NCBI RefSeq assembly: GCF_000316575.1
Contig: NC_019682.1
Coordinates: forward strand, 4,648,001-4,712,000
Source: Calothrix sp. PCC 7507
Lineage (GTDB): Bacteria; Cyanobacteriota; Cyanobacteriia; Cyanobacteriales; Nostocaceae
DNA length: 64,000 nt
Reading direction: 5' to 3'
A program made the position numbers and the translations under genes. Under the pieces are notes generated by a model. It searched no databases, was not told the origin of the DNA, and saw only the letters and a program-made list of their open reading frames with translations. This document shows, one piece after another, positions 62,236-64,000 of the stretch (positions are counted from its first letter, which is position 1; each line of letters opens with the position of its first letter).

Positions 62236-62302
62236 TTGTTAACTGTTAACTGTTGACTGATAACTGATAACTGTTCACTGATAACTGATAACTGATAACT
62301 GT
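62236..62302. repeat. GATAACTG/AACTGTT short tandem repeats
   Basis: TAACTGT and GATAACT heptamers fill the 67-base space between the DUF4129 and DUF4350 genes. Confidence 0.8.
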
Positions 62303-62911
62303 TCACTGATTAAAAATCTCCCTATAGGCTTGCTGACACTGCTCATAATTTTCAGGTAATATCTCAGCATCGCCAAAACATAATTGTTCATGAGTGGTAA
62401 TTAGAGTTTCATAAGGCTGTACTGGGGTGATGGATGATCTTAGCAATTGCAGATATTCGCCATCTGTGCGACTGGGTTTGTGGGTCAGGATGCTGGTATC
62501 ATGTAAACGTTGTAATATTGCCAGATAGAGGCAACGGCAAGCCTCACGGTAATTACCTTCACGGTAAAATTCTTGCGATCGCGTTAACAAAAGTGCGATC
62601 GATGCATCATTTGAGGGGATTTTTGTCCCAGAAGCAATATTATCTAGATTCTCAGTCAACCAAGCATACACATAAGAACCAAATTCTCGCCACAGCCGCC
62701 AAACTACCCAGGCCAAGAATAAGCCGACTGAAACCCAAAACAGTATGTTTAGGAGCTGACCTAACCAAGGACTTATTGACCATTCAGAAGGCAGTTCTGG
62801 CAGAGCCAATTGTAACTGGGAAAACTGGTATTCTATCCATTCTCCTGCTTGTTGTTTGAACTGAGAAAGCTGCCAATCCCAGCTAGTTTTTTCAAAGGCT
62901 TCTGTCGTCAT
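62303..62911 (-). CDS. DUF4129 domain membrane protein
   Basis: This 202-residue protein has one membrane helix (LLNILFWVSVGLFLAWVVWR, about residues 50-72) and a cytoplasmic C-terminal DUF4129 domain (EFYREGNYREACRCLYLAIL, KPSRTDGEYLQLL). I start at the ATG at 62911 (MTTEAFEKTSWDWQ). The open frame to 63028 translates CCAATGACC repeats and is not a real extension. It is the first gene of the DUF4129-DUF4350-MoxR-DUF58 set, a membrane quality-control or assembly module of unknown client. Confidence 0.9.
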   Translation of the reverse strand: MTTEAFEKTSWDWQLSQFKQQAGEWIEYQFSQLQLALPELPSEWSISPWLGQLLNILFWVSVGLFLAWVVWRLWREFGSYVYAWLTENLDNIASGTKIPSNDASIALLLTRSQEFYREGNYREACRCLYLAILQRLHDTSILTHKPSRTDGEYLQLLRSSITPVQPYETLITTHEQLCFGDAEILPENYEQCQQAYREIFNQ

Positions 62912-63274
62912 AGAGGAAAGTAGGGGAGATGAGGAAGCAGGGGGCAGGGGGGATAAGGGAGAAATAACTAATGACTCTTGACCCTTGACTCTTAACAAAA
63001 TGACCAATGACCAATGACCAATGACCAATTTTGCTATTTTGTAGCACGAGCCGACCCGATATTACAAGAAACACACCCACTATTTAGCAACACATATTAT
63101 ATAGGACTAGTATTTGATTTTTGAAATACACGTAGGAGAGCCGCAGTCGGGTGGACTGCCGAATCCGGAGGGAGGAGTTTCCCTCGTTGAGAGGAATTGA
63201 CTCCCCTAACAGGGAGTTAAAAATTCATTAGTTGTCGGGCTAAAGTGAAATTGATATTAAAGAGCAATTTTCAA

Positions 63275-63775
63275 ATGACTATTTACTTTTACAAAGCTTG
63301 GCAGCCTTATGGCTGTTTTTCTAACTTTTCTCCCCACGGAATCCAAATCCAGGGTACTTACTGGTCAACGGTAGAGCATTATTATCAAGCACAAAAGTTT
63401 GTCGGTAGTATCGATGCAGTAATTATACCGCTCATCCATGCCGCCCAAACTCCAGAAGAAGCAGCTGCTTTAGGACGCTGTACCACTCGCCAACTCCGTT
63501 CAGATTGGAATGTGGTTAAAACTGAGGTAATGCGAGAAGCCGTCCTGAAAAAATTTGTCACTCATGGCGAGATCAGAGAAATTCTTCTGTCCACAGGTAA
63601 TCAGATCCTAGTAGAAAACTCCCCAATTGATTATTTCTGGGGCTGTGGTGCGGATAAAACTGGTCAAAACTATCTCGGTAACATCCTCATGAGTGTGCGT
63701 GCAGAAATCCGTCAGTTAGTTCCTTTAACAGCAATTCCTGATAAATATTTGTCAGACAAGTACACTAAATATTGA
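63275..63775 (+). CDS. NADAR family protein (YbiA-like)
   Basis: This 166-residue cytoplasmic protein has FYKAWQPYGCFSNFSPHGIQ, YWSTVEHYYQAQKF, GRCTTRQLRSDW and SPIDYFWGCGADKTGQNYLG, all diagnostic of the NADAR/YbiA superfamily. Members act on N-glycosidic bonds of ADP-ribose-type or riboflavin-pathway intermediates. I start at ATG 63275; a GTG at 63245 would add ten residues. It is monocistronic and ends at a strong terminator. Confidence 0.93.
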   Translation: MTIYFYKAWQPYGCFSNFSPHGIQIQGTYWSTVEHYYQAQKFVGSIDAVIIPLIHAAQTPEEAAALGRCTTRQLRSDWNVVKTEVMREAVLKKFVTHGEIREILLSTGNQILVENSPIDYFWGCGADKTGQNYLGNILMSVRAEIRQLVPLTAIPDKYLSDKYTKY

Positions 63776-63778
63776 GTC

Positions 63779-63827
63779 AATTGTGGTGAGAGGGGAATAT
63801 GCTATTCCCCTCTCACCACAATTTTAA
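63779..63827 (+). terminator. Very strong hairpin after the NADAR gene
   Basis: AATTGTGGTGAGAGGGGAAT and one further base (63779-63799) pair perfectly with 63803-63823 across a 3-base loop (TGC), giving a 21-bp stem that starts three bases after the stop codon. Only a short T-rich run follows. It is symmetric enough to work in both directions. Confidence 0.85.
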
Positions 63828-64000
63828 TTTTCTGAATGTAAACTGTAATAAATTGGCTAATAAAATATTGGTTACAACTATATATATGGGAATCATATTT
63901 TATTTTTGAGCAGATCTATGCATCTGTAGTATCGTTCAAGAATCAAAGATGAGGTTAAATGTTAAGGCAATACATTTATCCTAATTCAGGATTATTTTGG

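Noticed and set aside
62912-63028. N-terminal extension of the DUF4129 protein (MVIGHWSLVI...)
   Set aside because: It translates CCAATGACC-type repeats and unrelated spacer. The ATG at 62911 begins the conserved part.
1-64000. tRNA or rRNA genes
   Set aside because: I saw no stretch with a convincing TTCRANNC T-loop and acceptor pairing, but a covariance search was not possible.

Overview
This window is a chromosomal stretch of a filamentous, most likely heterocyst-forming cyanobacterium (Nostocales: Nostoc/Anabaena/Tolypothrix-like). The evidence is oxygenic-photosynthesis genes (petG, a high-light-inducible chlorophyll-binding protein, a thylakoid-type small cytochrome c), abundant GCGATCGC (HIP1) octamers, many short tandem repeats of the CAGTTAT and CAATGAC type, palindromic intergenic repeats, and a large set of cyanobacteria-specific DUF families. 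The species cannot be fixed from the sequence alone.

Layout. Bases 1-15.6 kb are mostly housekeeping and metabolism: the tail of an O-antigen-ligase-like protein, an HLIP, a 1026-residue repeat membrane protein, an AI-2E-family permease, a GH13 alpha-amylase, a DUF1003 protein, a pyroglutamyl-peptidase-like/DUF3370 pair, hisH, rsmD, petG, a cytochrome c, two decayed genes and an M3 oligopeptidase. From 15.7 to 17.3 kb there are two orphan genes and a non-autonomous insertion of about 447 bp.

Bases 17.3-50.5 kb form a large accessory cell-surface/secretion region. It carries three giant two-partner-secretion (filamentous-haemagglutinin-like) exoproteins, remnants of at least two more, a secreted TPR-CHAT protein, a CHAT-CHASE2 membrane protein with DUF928, a divergent sigma factor with DUF1822, a vapBC-type toxin-antitoxin pair and a truncated Uma2 gene. 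Two other modules sit among the exoprotein genes. One (24.8-27.4 kb) is a short secreted-type peptide, a radical SAM/SPASM enzyme and an HxD-containing partner, which looks like a RiPP pathway. The other (34.9-41.4 kb) is a double-PPC-domain protein, a parvulin, a HetC/HlyB-like ABC exporter with an inactivated C39 domain and an HlyD protein, which looks like a type I secretion unit with its cargo. A conserved non-coding element of about 62 bp lies upstream of each of the three exoprotein genes, pointing away from it.

Bases 50.5-57.7 kb hold hopanoid side-chain genes (hpnA, hpnH, a second radical SAM gene, an hpnG-like gene) around an RND efflux pump that carries an in-frame insertion of repeat DNA. 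Bases 58-63 kb hold a MoxR/DUF58/DUF4350/DUF4129 set (minus strand) with an embedded DUF6887/DUF6888 pair. The window ends with a NADAR-family gene and a very strong hairpin terminator.

The most interesting candidates are the peptide/radical SAM/HxD cassette, the repeated element next to the exoprotein genes, and a 10 x 21-bp minisatellite abutting the -10 box of the largest exoprotein gene.
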